From contig NC_058338.1 in NCBI RefSeq assembly GCF_905475395.1, positions 48,271,935-48,335,934 of the forward strand: DNA of 64,000 bases. Reading direction: 5' to 3'. Source of the DNA: Chrysoperla carnea (lineage: Eukaryota > Arthropoda > Insecta > Neuroptera > Chrysopidae). Below, in pieces: positions 54,301 to 61,510 of this stretch. Within the stretch, counting starts at the first letter, position 1. Every line of letters starts with the position of its first letter. Made by a program: the position numbers and the translations under genes. Under the pieces are notes generated by a model. The model had not been told where the DNA came from. It made no database searches and saw only the letters and a program-made list of their open reading frames with translations.

Positions 54301-57300
54301 TACATCTCCGATTAGTCGGAACAACGGTTTTTTTGTTTTCAATTATTTATTAAGGTTTTAACTTTAAATTAAATAGTTGTTTTAATTTTCAAATACTAGT
54401 TTTGGAGAAATCTATGTAAAAATATAATCCATCTACCGTTTTTCCATAAGATTAATTAAATTCCTTAAAATTTTCAGAATTGCTTAAAACTTTTTCTTTA
54501 GTCCAACTTCATATAAAAGAAATCCTTTTATCCAAAATTTTTTTTAAAATTAATCCCCTTCAGGAATCACAATAAAATATTTAGCTAGATTTATAAAATT
54601 ATTTTTAATTATAGCTAGACCAGTTTCGATTGTTTTGGTAATTTATTTTGATTTTAATTTTAAGGGGTTAATTAATGCTACTGAAGAGGATTGCCAAAGT
54701 AGTCGAAATCGGTTTAGCTAAATCATAATTATTGTTTAAATCTAGCAAAATATTTTTATTGTGAAAGCGGGTATACTTTCACAAGATGCAACCTTTTTCG
54801 TGTTATTCTTTATTTCCTCTACATATTACTTCTTTGCTTAGTAAAAAAAATATCAACGATATAAACGTATAAATATATGATTTAAAAGCAAATTATTCAT
54901 ATTATATATAGATTTATACATTTCTATTTCATGACATGAATTTCCATTTAGATGGTAATAAGATTCGATCAAATTGGAAAAAGTAATTTGTGAAAAAAAT
55001 AAAACGTAAAATTATATTATATGGGAAATATAAGAAAAAATATAATAATCATGAACTTATTTAAACAAATAGAAAGAAACGAATAAAATTATACAGAAGC
55101 CGGGACTGTTCTTACCTTCTTCTTGAAGCAGATAAATATAAATTTTGATTATAGGTACTACATTGTCCTCTATACAAAGGAAGATTTGCTTAGGTATGTA
55201 CCGATTTTTAAGACATCGACAAAAATATAATTTGAACCACCAAAAAATCCAAAGCTTCTCCAACGGCTAGTTTTTGCATTAAAATGAATTGCATTAATAT
55301 TTTGAATAAAAATTTTTTAACGGAGGTGAGTTTTTAAGATATATTAAAATCATATAAAAGTATTTTGTAATGTCTGCTACAAAATTGCTTTTAGACATGC
55401 ATGAATAAATCCTTGAATGCCTTAAGTAAATCTTCCGATTTTAACTCGACCATTCACGGCTTGCAGTTTCAGAAGCATATTTCTCCCTCCATAAAGTATT
55501 CACCTATTTTCAGATAAAATTGCATTCAGATTGCATATCTCAAAGGGAACCAAACTGTTATAATTTGTCTTTTAATGTTTGTGGCATACTAATTTTATAT
55601 AACATTTGCCGATACAATTTTGAAGTATGAATAATGTAAACGAACAAATAATATTTGCAGCTTCCCTTGCATAAATTGTTTCTGAAATAATTATACCCAT
55701 AAATATATAAATATAATAGAAAAATTATTCAATTTTTATGAAAGGATATAATCTGTTTTCTATATCTTCCGTAAAACATAGCCATTTCCCTTCAAATCAA
55801 ACTTGACTATAATACATATCGTATTATTGAATTCATTGATTACAATCAATCGGTAAATGTTTACTTTCGTTTATTGCATGTAAATTTGAAATTATGTTTT
55901 TGACAGGGGCGGATTTATCATCTTTGACAGTCGGGGAAATTGTATTAACCAAATGATTGTTTTACCTTTGTGTAGGAACGTAATATAGATGTACATAAAA
56001 TTATCTCATTAGTTTAATTTCCCCAAATCAAATTCTGCCTTGTATATCAACAAGATATTGCAAAAATAAAAAAAGATAAAGTGCTGATTTTTTGGCGTAC
56101 GTTTTTGAAATAAAAATGGTTTCAAATTCGTGAATGACCAAATAGACCGAAAGATTGTGCCATATTTGCTAACCTTATTTTCTCGCAACCGCTGCAAATG
56201 GGTACACGAAAAATATGTGTTGATTAGAATGATGAAAAATTTCTGACTTTTCGGCATGTGTAACTGTTTTTGTTTCTCAAGTCTTTAATCTCTCTTGGTC
56301 AATCGCAAAATTTATGCAAAGTTTTTTGTGAGCCTCATGTTATTCGCCTTGATATTAAAGGATTTTTTTATTTGAACTTGTGTGATAGGAAATGCTTATA
56401 TCGATGCAATAATTACATCTGTCTTTTCTCATTTGAGCGTGTAAAGAAGTTAAAAATTGTTATTCAAATCGGTTTTATTTCTTATGAAGGTAAGTTTGGT
56501 ATAAAAAAACTATTCTTGCAAATGGCAACCGAGTTTTTCTTTTTTATTCTACCATATAAGCTAGAAAGAAAGTCGTGTAAAATCAAATTAGTTTTGAAAA
56601 AAAAGTAAAAGGTGCGAAATTTTTGAAAAATAAAAGTATTTAATTTTCTTTTCACAATATTTAAAAAGACAAATTTGAAGTACGGTGAAGCTCTTACATT
56701 TCTTTATTGCTAAAGGACCCCACAAGATTAGATAGGAAAATTGCTTTCTGTGTAACTTTTTCAAATTATCCCTAAAAAATGTTTAATCGGGTAGTTATCG
56801 AGCTACGGGTGACACATATATTAAAGTTAGTATATGAATACTGTCTTAACAATGATACATCGTACAGCATACCAACTACTAACAAGCCAACACAGCCATT
56901 GAACAAGTATGCATGACTATGCTCGGCACTCAGCAGTGAGTGTTACACTCATACATACCACACACGGTAGTCATATACTTAACTATAATATATGTGTAAC
57001 TTTGATCGGCGGTAGTTCGAAAACTATCCGATAAAATTTCTGTGGCCGTGAAGGTTTTTGATCAAAATAATCCGAAGAACATTTTAGGGTCGATTTGCAA
57101 AAGTTTCACAAGAAGCCATTTTCTATCTTATCTACACTTTTGTTTTATAAACTTTCAAACCTTCAAAAGTGGATCGGAATTTTTACTTCTAAAAAGGGGT
57201 AAACGAAAATAACATTTGATTTGCAAAACAAGTCAACATTTCAAAGAAAGCAGTAAACATGCACAAATAAATTACAAAGTTTACGTCGAATAAAAAAAAT

Positions 57301-60300
57301 GAAAAACTTGCAAACGAAAAAGTTATGGAAAAACGTGTTAACATGTATAGACGTGAAAGTCGTTTGTATCAAATTATTTGATATAAACTGCCATATCCGT
57401 TATATCAAAATAATATTATATGGCATTTGCTTTGCCTTATAATAATACGTGATCGAATATATTTTGTTCACTAAACAGAACAAAGTGTTTATCACTGTAT
57501 CTCCATATTGCATAACATATTTTATTATTTACTTAACATTCTAATATTGGTAAACTAAGTGAAATCGGCAAGTTTAAAACAGTCTTAAAAAATATGCCAC
57601 GCAAAATCTTGAAAAATTCGATACTGAGTAGTCTTGAGATATTATTCGATATTCATAATTGAATTGCTCATAACTCGCCAACTTTATTCTAAAAACGATC
57701 GAGTATTATCTATTACTCGATGGATTGACAAAAAAAACATATTTCGACTTAAAAAACAATTCATTTTCAGAGCTTTTCCTGCTTGTAAAATCAAGTTTTT
57801 TCGTTTTTTTTTCGATTCCGATTTCCGATTAAAATTGTATTAAATTTTATGTTTTTCCGGTAATTCATGAAAAATAGCATAATTTAAAAAAAATCTATAT
57901 TAGTGACAAAGGCTTAGTTTTCTATTTTTAGTTTTTTTAATAAATCCAAATATATGTCGTACTACGTTTCTAGTCTATTCATCACATCTTTGGATCAAGC
58001 ATTGTACTTTATATTTTTGTAACAATTTTTTTTTTGTATAATAACTATTTATTTCTTTATTTTTAACCCCCGAATAAAAAAGGGGTGTTATAAATTTGAC
58101 CGCTATGTGTGTGTGTCTGTGTGTTTGCTTGTCTGTGGCATCGTAGCGCCTGAACGGATGAACCGATTTTAATTTTTATGGTTTCATTTGAAAGGTAATT
58201 TAACGGAGAGTGTTCTAAGCTATGTTTCAAGTGCGAATTATGGGTTTTGAATATATAAATAATTACTATGGAAATGAGGTAATTTAAAACAATAATTCAA
58301 AAGAACAAAGTCAACTCAAATATATCAATTTCAATTAAAATATTTCCAAAAATTTGTCCCAAAAAATGATAGCTCTCTAAGTATCCTTTTCATCTACTTT
58401 GATGTCCTTGACCATCACTTTGATATTGATTTAAGAAGGAGTGTTATAAGTTTAAAGTGTTTAACAAGGAATAAATTGGTCGAAGGTTTTTTAAATTTTG
58501 TAATTTTTGTATAATGTTGTTGGAAAGAATTAGCCTGAGTTGGCCGAGCCTGTAATGGTGTCGAACTAGTGCGAGTTTTTTGGTCTTCTACCTTAAGTAT
58601 GTGATTATTGTTAATTGTTAATTTTTCATTATTTTATAGCTATATATTGATAATCCAACTAATGATGATCCATGAATTTAAAAGAATGAAGACAGAATTT
58701 AGAATAAAAAACTGAAAGTTTCCGCGAAATTTTCTAGAATCGAAATATAGATTTTTGTCTATCCTCCAAAGAGTAAATTAATTACAAAAATAAAAATTGA
58801 AAAAAGGTTAATAAAGTATTTTATAAAACCTTTTCATTCACATGTACATATTACCAAAAAATTTATAAAACACAAATAAAAACTTATAAGCTCAGATTTT
58901 ATAAAAGAAAAGTAAAGTATAGCATCGTTCTGGAAATGGGAATACAAAATTTACTATGTTGGCTAGGTTTCAACTTGGTGATAAAGATTGGAGTAAGGAA
59001 AAAATTTAATTTCATGTTCTCTTGCAATATTTTATACCGACATGAGTGAATGTGTTTATATCGAAGTTTTTTTGATCGTCAATATTTTATCGACATATGT
59101 TTGACACAATTTTCATAACATATTAAAAATATAAACATAGTGGGTAAACAAAACTTACGTTGTTAAAAAGTATTTTAAGTGAACCCACAGAAAAAGTAGG
59201 TATATTGCAGGAATTCATAGCTCAGGAAGTCTGTGGCTTAGCTGGCAGAGGCTCTGTGGAAAGATAGACTATTTCCTATGTTTTTTAATTCGCAGAATCG
59301 ATTTTTAATGGTTTTAGATTCAACATATTTAACAATTTTCCGAGGATTTAACAAGAAACATAGGCAAAAATCCATACCTCGAGTAAAATTTCCACATGGT
59401 CAAACGGATTGACTTCGTTTTAGCTAAGGGAACTGCATACTCATGGGACATATGCTGGTTCCTTCCTGACAAAAAGCAACTTTTACCTGTACAATTTTTT
59501 TCCTAGACTTTTTTTGGCATCTGATATCAGTTATTTCAAGGTTAAAAAGTTTATCCAAAGAAAATTTTTAACAAAAAAATTGTCAAAATAATAATTTCCC
59601 TTACAGATTTTTAGTCAATTTGCTAAGGCAAGGAATCGAAATCTGTGATAGAAATATTTTAATAAAATATGTTAAATAAAAGCTTGTAAAAATAGGAAGT
59701 TCCATTAAAAAAAAAAAGTTGATTATCGTTTGAAACGGAATTATTTTTCATTTTCTCTAAAAATAAGAAGATCAGCATTTTGCGGTTTTTTCGATATTCC
59801 AAATCGTTTTTAAAAAATCAATCTGTTTATAATATAAGGACATTCTTATTGGCAACTTCAACAGATTCATTGGAAACTAAACTTTTGACACACTTGATAT
59901 AATGTTTTTTCAAACAATACATTTTTTTATACAATCGAAAATTATTCGAAAATCATAACTTTTCATTAAATATTTATTAAAAAATGAACTTGTGTGACAT
60001 AAAATCGTTGTGACTTATTTGAAGGAAAAATGGAAGTAAATAAAATATTCATTGCCATTGAAATAATTGCATATGATAAAATATGATATATTGTACGTAA
60101 AAATGGAGTTAAACTAGCGAGTGGGTCTGGTGTGATCCTTGAGGAACTAATAATGTCCCAGCATAATAAAAAAGTTATTAAAAAAATTTGTATTTTTCGA
60201 ATTTTTTTTTGAAAACGACTCGATTGAATGTTATGAAATTCTGTTGATATCATATTGCCGTTAATACGCTTCGATCGATACCTCAACGAAATCGATATAT

Positions 60301-60615
60301 TTTTTTCCCATATGATATCGATCAAGGAAAAAAATGACCACGAATGTACGTATACACACACACACACACACATATATATACTTCTTCTCCAATAACTTTC
60401 TATACTGGGAAGTTAATAAACTTTCCTTTATCAAAACAATATCAAGTTTAACTTACCGTTAACTTTTGTTTTCCACCTGGCGGCGATTGTGGTCGTTGGT
60501 GTGGTTGTGTTTCTTGTAACATATCAACATTTTTAGTTCGAATTAATTTACCGAATAATTGTAAACCGTCACGCCGTAACTGTTCACGATCACCACTAAA
60601 CATTCCCAGCTTCAT
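24364..60615 (-). CDS. Cationic amino acid transporter (SLC7A/CAT family), 12 coding exons
   Basis: Minus-strand coding exons: 60457-60615, 52533-52686, 41973-42203, 29551-29759, 28134-28305, 27723-27906, 27203-27658, 26986-27092, 26456-26550, 26158-26396, 25953-26080 and 24364-24887. Every junction is GT-AG and in phase, giving 885 residues. The family is clear from [15 protein letters not shown] at 57-71, YAEFGVRVP at 108-116, the TVGE glutamate at 132 (the position I align with the transport glutamate of mouse CAT1), [17 protein letters not shown] at 265-281 and [14 protein letters not shown] in exon 7. Proteins of this family have about 14 membrane helices and carry Arg, Lys and ornithine across the plasma membrane. 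It is longer than mammalian CATs (about 620-660 residues). The extra length is a hydrophilic loop (about 435-590, including [11 protein letters not shown]) and a proline-rich C-tail (about 730-885, with LPPPPS and RPPPPRR). Introns 1-3 are 7.8, 10.3 and 12.2 kb and host other genes and repeats. Confidence 0.95.
24888..25952 (+). pseudogene. Decayed coding-like sequence in CAT intron 11
   Basis: On the plus strand, opposite to the host gene, about 24937-25934 reads as protein-like segments broken by stops and frame changes. Examples are [10 protein letters not shown] (near 24941), [17 protein letters not shown] (25209), [18 protein letters not shown] (25328), [12 protein letters not shown] (25624) and [13 protein letters not shown] (25852), the last followed by a stop at 25932-25934. 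The composition is less AT-rich than nearby intron DNA. I do not recognise the protein. It may be a dead gene copy or an old insertion. The 96-codon reverse frame at 24933-25223 is probably a shadow. Confidence 0.45.
28806..29369. mobile_element. Foldback MITE in CAT intron 4, 564 bp
   Basis: The ends are inverted: GTCTACAGTACAG on the left against CTGTACTGTAGAC on the right. Inside them, ATGGTTTCGTGAATAACAC and TTACGAAACTTCG occur in both arms. The arms are about 100 bp and the centre is unrelated. It fills almost half of the 1245-bp intron and leaves both splice sites intact. Confidence 0.75.
30706..31209. mobile_element. Foldback MITE in CAT intron 3, about 500 bp
   Basis: The left arm (30706-30900) and the right arm (about 31010-31209, inverted) share GATCGCCCTTCA-like ends, a TCTGATAAGCAGATG-like block and AAATTTTATTGATTGATAA. 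The middle repeats ACCAATTTCGATTG in inverted form (30906 and about 31000). A second, partial copy of the left arm is at 52766-53030. Confidence 0.7.
32050..32165 (+). repeat. Short tandem repeat, two units, 66-bp period
   Basis: GTATACTTT followed by CCATTTTGTTGAATATT starts at 32059 and recurs in diverged form from 32125. Together with a CACCCTGTATATT-like sequence at about 32367, this suggests remains of a non-autonomous element. Confidence 0.4.
32820..33110. repeat. Compound inverted repeat in CAT intron 3
   Basis: AAAATTTCAATTAGAAAGTT-type blocks occur in the forward sense near 32857, 32950 and 32984, and inverted near 33016 (AACTTTCAAATTGAAATTTT). GTTCGTAAC and GTTACGAAC flank them at 32822 and 33051. 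The layout suggests a hairpin element with an internal duplication. Confidence 0.55.
33111..34011. other. Upstream flank of the SLC17-type gene
   Basis: AT-rich intron DNA before the nested transporter start codon. No convincing TATA box, initiator or upstream exon could be picked out. Confidence 0.35.
34012..38661 (+). CDS. SLC17-type major facilitator (sialin/phosphate/organic-anion transporter), 6 exons
   Basis: Exons: 34012-34174, 34765-35021, 36063-36489, 37539-37803, 37867-37996 and 38482-38661, joining in phase to about 473 residues. This is a normal SLC17 length, with 12 expected membrane helices. SLC17 features are the TM1 arginine (R30, in [13 protein letters not shown]), SFFYGYLLT then [12 protein letters not shown] at 79-102, [15 protein letters not shown] across exons 2/3, [13 protein letters not shown] in exon 3 and the closing GSGERQLWA in exon 6. 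The family moves organic anions or phosphate, coupled to H+ or Na+. Which substrate this member carries cannot be told. It lies wholly within CAT intron 3, on the opposite strand. The exon 1 donor is uncertain: 34169 (GTGTAA, 471 residues) also keeps frame, while the strong GTAAGT at 34171 would not. An alternative TTG-initiated start upstream is unlikely. Confidence 0.9.
38713..38718 (+). terminator. Polyadenylation signal of the SLC17-type gene
   Basis: AATAAA begins about 50 bp after the stop codon, a suitable distance for a short 3' UTR. Confidence 0.5.
39230..40410. other. Intronic AT-rich DNA
   Basis: Contains internally repetitive phrases (CGATATCTAA, CATTTGAAATTTCAAA) at 39330-39480 but no clear element boundary. 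No exon was seen. Confidence 0.35.
40411..40461. repeat. Terminal fragment of the GCATTTAAGATGAAGA repeat family
   Basis: TATACAGTGTGTCGCATTTA then AGATGAAGACACTC matches, in reverse, the right end of the foldback element at 19452-20003. The other end of this copy was not found. Confidence 0.6.
41060..41240 (+). repeat. Fragment of a (TG)n-headed insect repeat
   Basis: TGTGTGTGTGTGTTACAG is followed by an ATGAACCGATTTTAATG block. The same arrangement occurs at 58058-58260. The phrase 'aacCGATTTTaat' after a TG run is typical of abundant non-autonomous insect repeats. Confidence 0.45.
42430..42918. mobile_element. TTAA-flanked MITE family, copy 1
   Basis: TTAAGGATGTATGAGC at 42430 faces GCTCATACATCCTTAA at about 42903-42918. 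A second left-end copy, GGGATGTATGAGCTGG, is at 42623. The interior (about 42640-42900) holds the inverted TATCGAAAGC / TTTCGATATTTT and TTACTTTTCGTCTTATAT blocks of the family. Confidence 0.65.
43128..43699. mobile_element. TTAA-flanked MITE family, copy 2 (fullest copy)
   Basis: The left end is TTAAGATAGTACGAGCGCC; the right end read in reverse is TTAAGGCTGTACGAGCGCC. Both carry TTAA, the duplicated target of piggyBac-type transposons, although the termini do not start with CCC. An internal hairpin (about 43160-43466) ends in another GCTCATACATTCTTAA. There is no coding capacity. Confidence 0.65.
44291..44761 (+). mobile_element. Helitron-like non-autonomous element, about 470 bp
   Basis: It starts around a TCTTA and then TATATATATTTCTTGTGTG. 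It continues with GGACCGATTTTGATGAAA, contains GCGAGCGCAGCGAGCTC and ends GGGACAACGTCCGTCGG then GGCCGCTAG before a T. A terminal GC-rich hairpin (GACAACGTC) followed by CTAG|T fits the Helitron 3' rule (CTRR, insertion between A and T). No Rep/helicase sequence was seen. The 89-codon frame at 44270-44539 lies inside it and is not a gene. Confidence 0.5.
45610..45995 (+). repeat. Dispersed repeat J, copy 1, with two tandem units
   Basis: Units near 45618 and 45768 share CGATAT, GCGAACAAAAAATGATATCG, TATCGA and GAAGCGTATTAACGGGAATA-type blocks. The end, TTATTATGTTGGGAAGTTAT then CCTCAAGGGTCGCAC, matches 60140-60350 in reverse. Alternating ACGT-rich sequence (45565-45605) precedes it. Confidence 0.65.
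46951..47179. mobile_element. Foldback element with arms of about 95 bp
   Basis: The left arm has ACTTTTCC, AACAAATTAATATGCACT, ACGATAATATAAT and GTCGGTGTCAGCCAAG. The right arm carries the same blocks inverted, starting CTTGGCTGACACCGAC at 47078. The loop is about 40 nt. GAAGTCGGTT-type sequence recurs near 47183 and 47490, suggesting more fragments of this family. Confidence 0.7.
47780..48325 (+). pseudogene. Coding-like relic in CAT intron 2
   Basis: One plus-strand frame runs from about 47790 for 108 codons, then continues past three stops (48114, 48189 and 48198) to about 48327. Segments look protein-like: [33 protein letters not shown], then [34 protein letters not shown] and [15 protein letters not shown] local duplication (TTGTACTCCAACAAAGATA twice) occurs at about 47974. 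The product is not recognised. A decayed gene copy or old insertion is the likely explanation. It lies convergent to, and just beyond, the small gene at 48343-48831. Confidence 0.4.
48343..48831 (-). CDS. Unrecognised small membrane protein, 139 aa, 2 exons
   Basis: Exon 1 is 48812-48831 (ATG ACA ACG TTT CAA ATT AA) and ends at a GTAAGA donor. Exon 2 is 48343-48742, after a TTTTAG acceptor. The 69-bp intron splits a lysine codon and the frame fits exactly, which supports a real gene. The protein starts [17 protein letters not shown]. Residues about 46-70 are a strongly hydrophobic helix ([17 protein letters not shown]), followed by the basic YKYYLK. This suggests a single-pass protein; the remaining C-half, about 65 residues, is polar ([19 protein letters not shown]). 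No signal-peptide cleavage site or known domain was recognised. The gene lies inside CAT intron 2 on the same strand as the host. The alternative is a single-exon frame starting at M27 (48684). A chance open frame remains possible, but the length and splice phasing argue against it. Confidence 0.6.
49107..49375 (+). repeat. Tandem repeat, two units, 136-bp period
   Basis: Both units run CAATGATGACTATACC, TCTTTTAGAATCACAAGAGA, ATGAGGGATTGG and GGGAATAATACGGT. They start at 49107 and 49243 and differ by small indels and substitutions. Confidence 0.75.
50345..51000. mobile_element. Inverted-repeat element interrupted by a SINE
   Basis: ATAGTCTAGAAGCTGATGCG near 50360 faces CGCATTTCAGCTTCTAGACT near 50966. 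Without the SINE and one target duplication the element would be about 350 bp. The SINE insertion is therefore younger than this element. Confidence 0.55.
50502..50816 (-). mobile_element. tRNA-derived SINE with a 10-bp target-site duplication
   Basis: ACTGTAGAGG flanks the insertion exactly at 50502-50511 and 50807-50816. On the minus strand the body starts near 50806 with a tRNA-like head. The Pol III A box TAGCCCAGTTGG is at 50787-50798 and the B box GGTTTCGATTACC at 50732-50744. The 3' tail is a CCTAA-type repeat (50512-50532). The body includes CACTTAGAGACTATTGAGGC and TGTGATACCATAT (plus strand), which recall a SINE common in flies. It is probably a retrotransposed copy using LINE machinery, and not a working tRNA gene. 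Confidence 0.75.
51179..51662. mobile_element. Foldback MITE in CAT intron 2, 484 bp
   Basis: The ends AGGATATAGCACG and (reversed) AGGATATAGCAGG start arms of about 170 bp. Shared blocks are ATCCATGAACCCTAA, CGTGGTAAATAA, AGTCGATGTG, CATTTTCTCTCA, GCCATTTTCGAGATAG and GGGGGAAATAAAAT. The 128-codon and 76-codon frames over it arise from this arm symmetry and do not look like genes. Confidence 0.8.
52766..53030 (+). repeat. Partial copy of the 30.7-kb foldback MITE
   Basis: TAGTCTAAGAGACGATAAGG, TCTGATAACCAGATG and AATTTTATTGATTGATAAA match the arms of the element at 30706-31209. It lies in CAT intron 1, about 80 bp upstream (in gene orientation) of exon 2. Confidence 0.65.
54014..54560. mobile_element. 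TTAA-flanked MITE family, copy 3
   Basis: It starts CTATTAAGGTAGTACCTCA and follows the 43128-43699 copy through TTTCGATATTTTGAAA, TTACTTTTCGTCTTATATTG, CATAATTCACCATCAAAATT and AGTCGGAACAACGG to an AAAATTTTCAGAATTG block near 54467. The right terminus is decayed. Confidence 0.6.
56730..57131. mobile_element. Inverted pair of the 22-kb repeat unit
   Basis: The left arm (from 56730: GATAGGAAAATTGCTTTCTG, then GAGCTACGGGTGA) and the right arm (ending AAGCCATTTTCTATCTTATC at about 57131) are inverted. Each resembles a unit of the tandem array at 22051-22475. The spacer of about 140 bp has CACACGG- and CATACA-rich sequence. Confidence 0.65.
57132..58057. other. Intronic AT-rich DNA
   Basis: CAT intron 1 sequence. 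A 69-codon open frame at 57634-57843 has no family features. No exon or repeat was recognised. Confidence 0.35.
58058..58300 (+). repeat. (TG)n-headed insect repeat fragment
   Basis: AACCCCCGAATAAAAAAGGG then GTGTTATAAATTTGACCGCT, a TG run, GGCATCGTAGCGCCTGAACG and ATGAACCGATTTTAATT. This phrase order belongs to an abundant dispersed insect repeat, as I remember it. It is one terminus only. Confidence 0.5.
60140..60350 (-). repeat. Dispersed repeat J, copy 2
   Basis: The reverse complement matches 45768-45990: TTGAGGTATCGA, CGAAGCGTATTAACGG, ATTTCATAACATTC and CCTCAAGGATCACAC. A (CA)n run of about 16 bp adjoins it at 60355-60370. Confidence 0.6.
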
Positions 60616-60646
60616 TTTTAAAAATATATAACGATCAGGACACTAT
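60616..60646 (-). other. CAT 5' UTR segment with probable splice acceptor
   Basis: On the minus strand a pyrimidine-rich tract and TTACAG end at 60647, 31 nt before the CAT start codon. This looks like a 3' splice site, so a non-coding first exon and the promoter would lie further right. I could not place that exon. Confidence 0.5.
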
Positions 60647-60984
60647 CTGTAACGGAAAAAAATAAATATTATTAACGTTACGTAACAAAAAAAAAAAAGG
60701 GAAGAAAATTATGAATAAAAAACTCATGTTAAGGATATTTTTGATTAAAATTGCTGTGATTATGTAAATTTTAGAATGTGGATTTTTAATGAGAATATCC
60801 AAACGAAAATTTCGAGGAAAACCCCTCGAAGATATATATTTTCTGTAAAGAACAATTTTCAGAAAAACCAAAAATATGTAAGAAAATTGCAATGCATTTA
60901 TGGGAATATATTTTTTGAAATTTTACATGATTTGAAACAAATTTTTACATATTAATTTGTACTCTCAATTGACTCTCTTATTAT

Positions 60985-61340
60985 ACCATGTATATGAAAT
61001 ATACCAAGATATACTAAGTTTAGTCCAAAGTGTGTGACGCTTAAAATTATGATGCTATGAACAAAATTTTTGTATATTGGTTCATAAAATTACCTAATAA
61101 TCCATTTCCGGTTGTCTGTCTGTCTTTCCACTGTCTGTCGTCTGTCCGTCTGTCATCACGATAACTCAAAAACGACAAGGGATATCAAGCTGATTTTTAT
61201 AGCGTGCTTAGAACGTTCAAATTGAGGTCGAGTTCGTAAATGAGCAACATAGGTCAATTGGGTCTTGGGTCCGTAGGACCCACCTTATATATCGTTAAAG
61301 ATAAAACAAAATTTTAAACGTAAAAAATGTTCCATATAAA
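60985..61340 (+). repeat. Dispersed repeat K, copy 1 (CTGTCTGTCC-type)
   Basis: TACTAAGTTTAGTCCAAAGT, a run of CTGTC/CCGTCTG units, CACGATAACTCAAAAACGA, AAGCTGATTT and GGTCTTGGGTCC occur in this order. The same order is found at 63743-63990. It has the look of a LINE or SINE 3' part common in insects. Confidence 0.65.
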
Positions 61341-61468
61341 AAAAATTTTACCAGTTTACTGTGAGAGAGCAAATTAGGCGCAAATTGTATAGTATGTATT
61401 ATTTGGGAATATCAGTTATATATGTGTGACATTTATGCATTTGTAATGTGACAGAGTAATCAGCACTG

Positions 61469-61510
61469 TCTATACATGGTATTTCAACAATTAACTCAGT
61501 CAATTGTTTG
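61469..61510 (+). repeat. Dispersed 43-bp motif, copy 3
   Basis: Matches the copies at 7820 and 22561 through GGTATTTCAACAATTAAC and AGTCAATTGTT. The following TTGTTTTCACTT is shared with copy 1 only. Confidence 0.65.

Noticed and set aside
59222..59270. tRNA-like A box (TGGCTTAGCTGG)
   Set aside because: No matching B box or acceptor-stem complement follows at the right distance.
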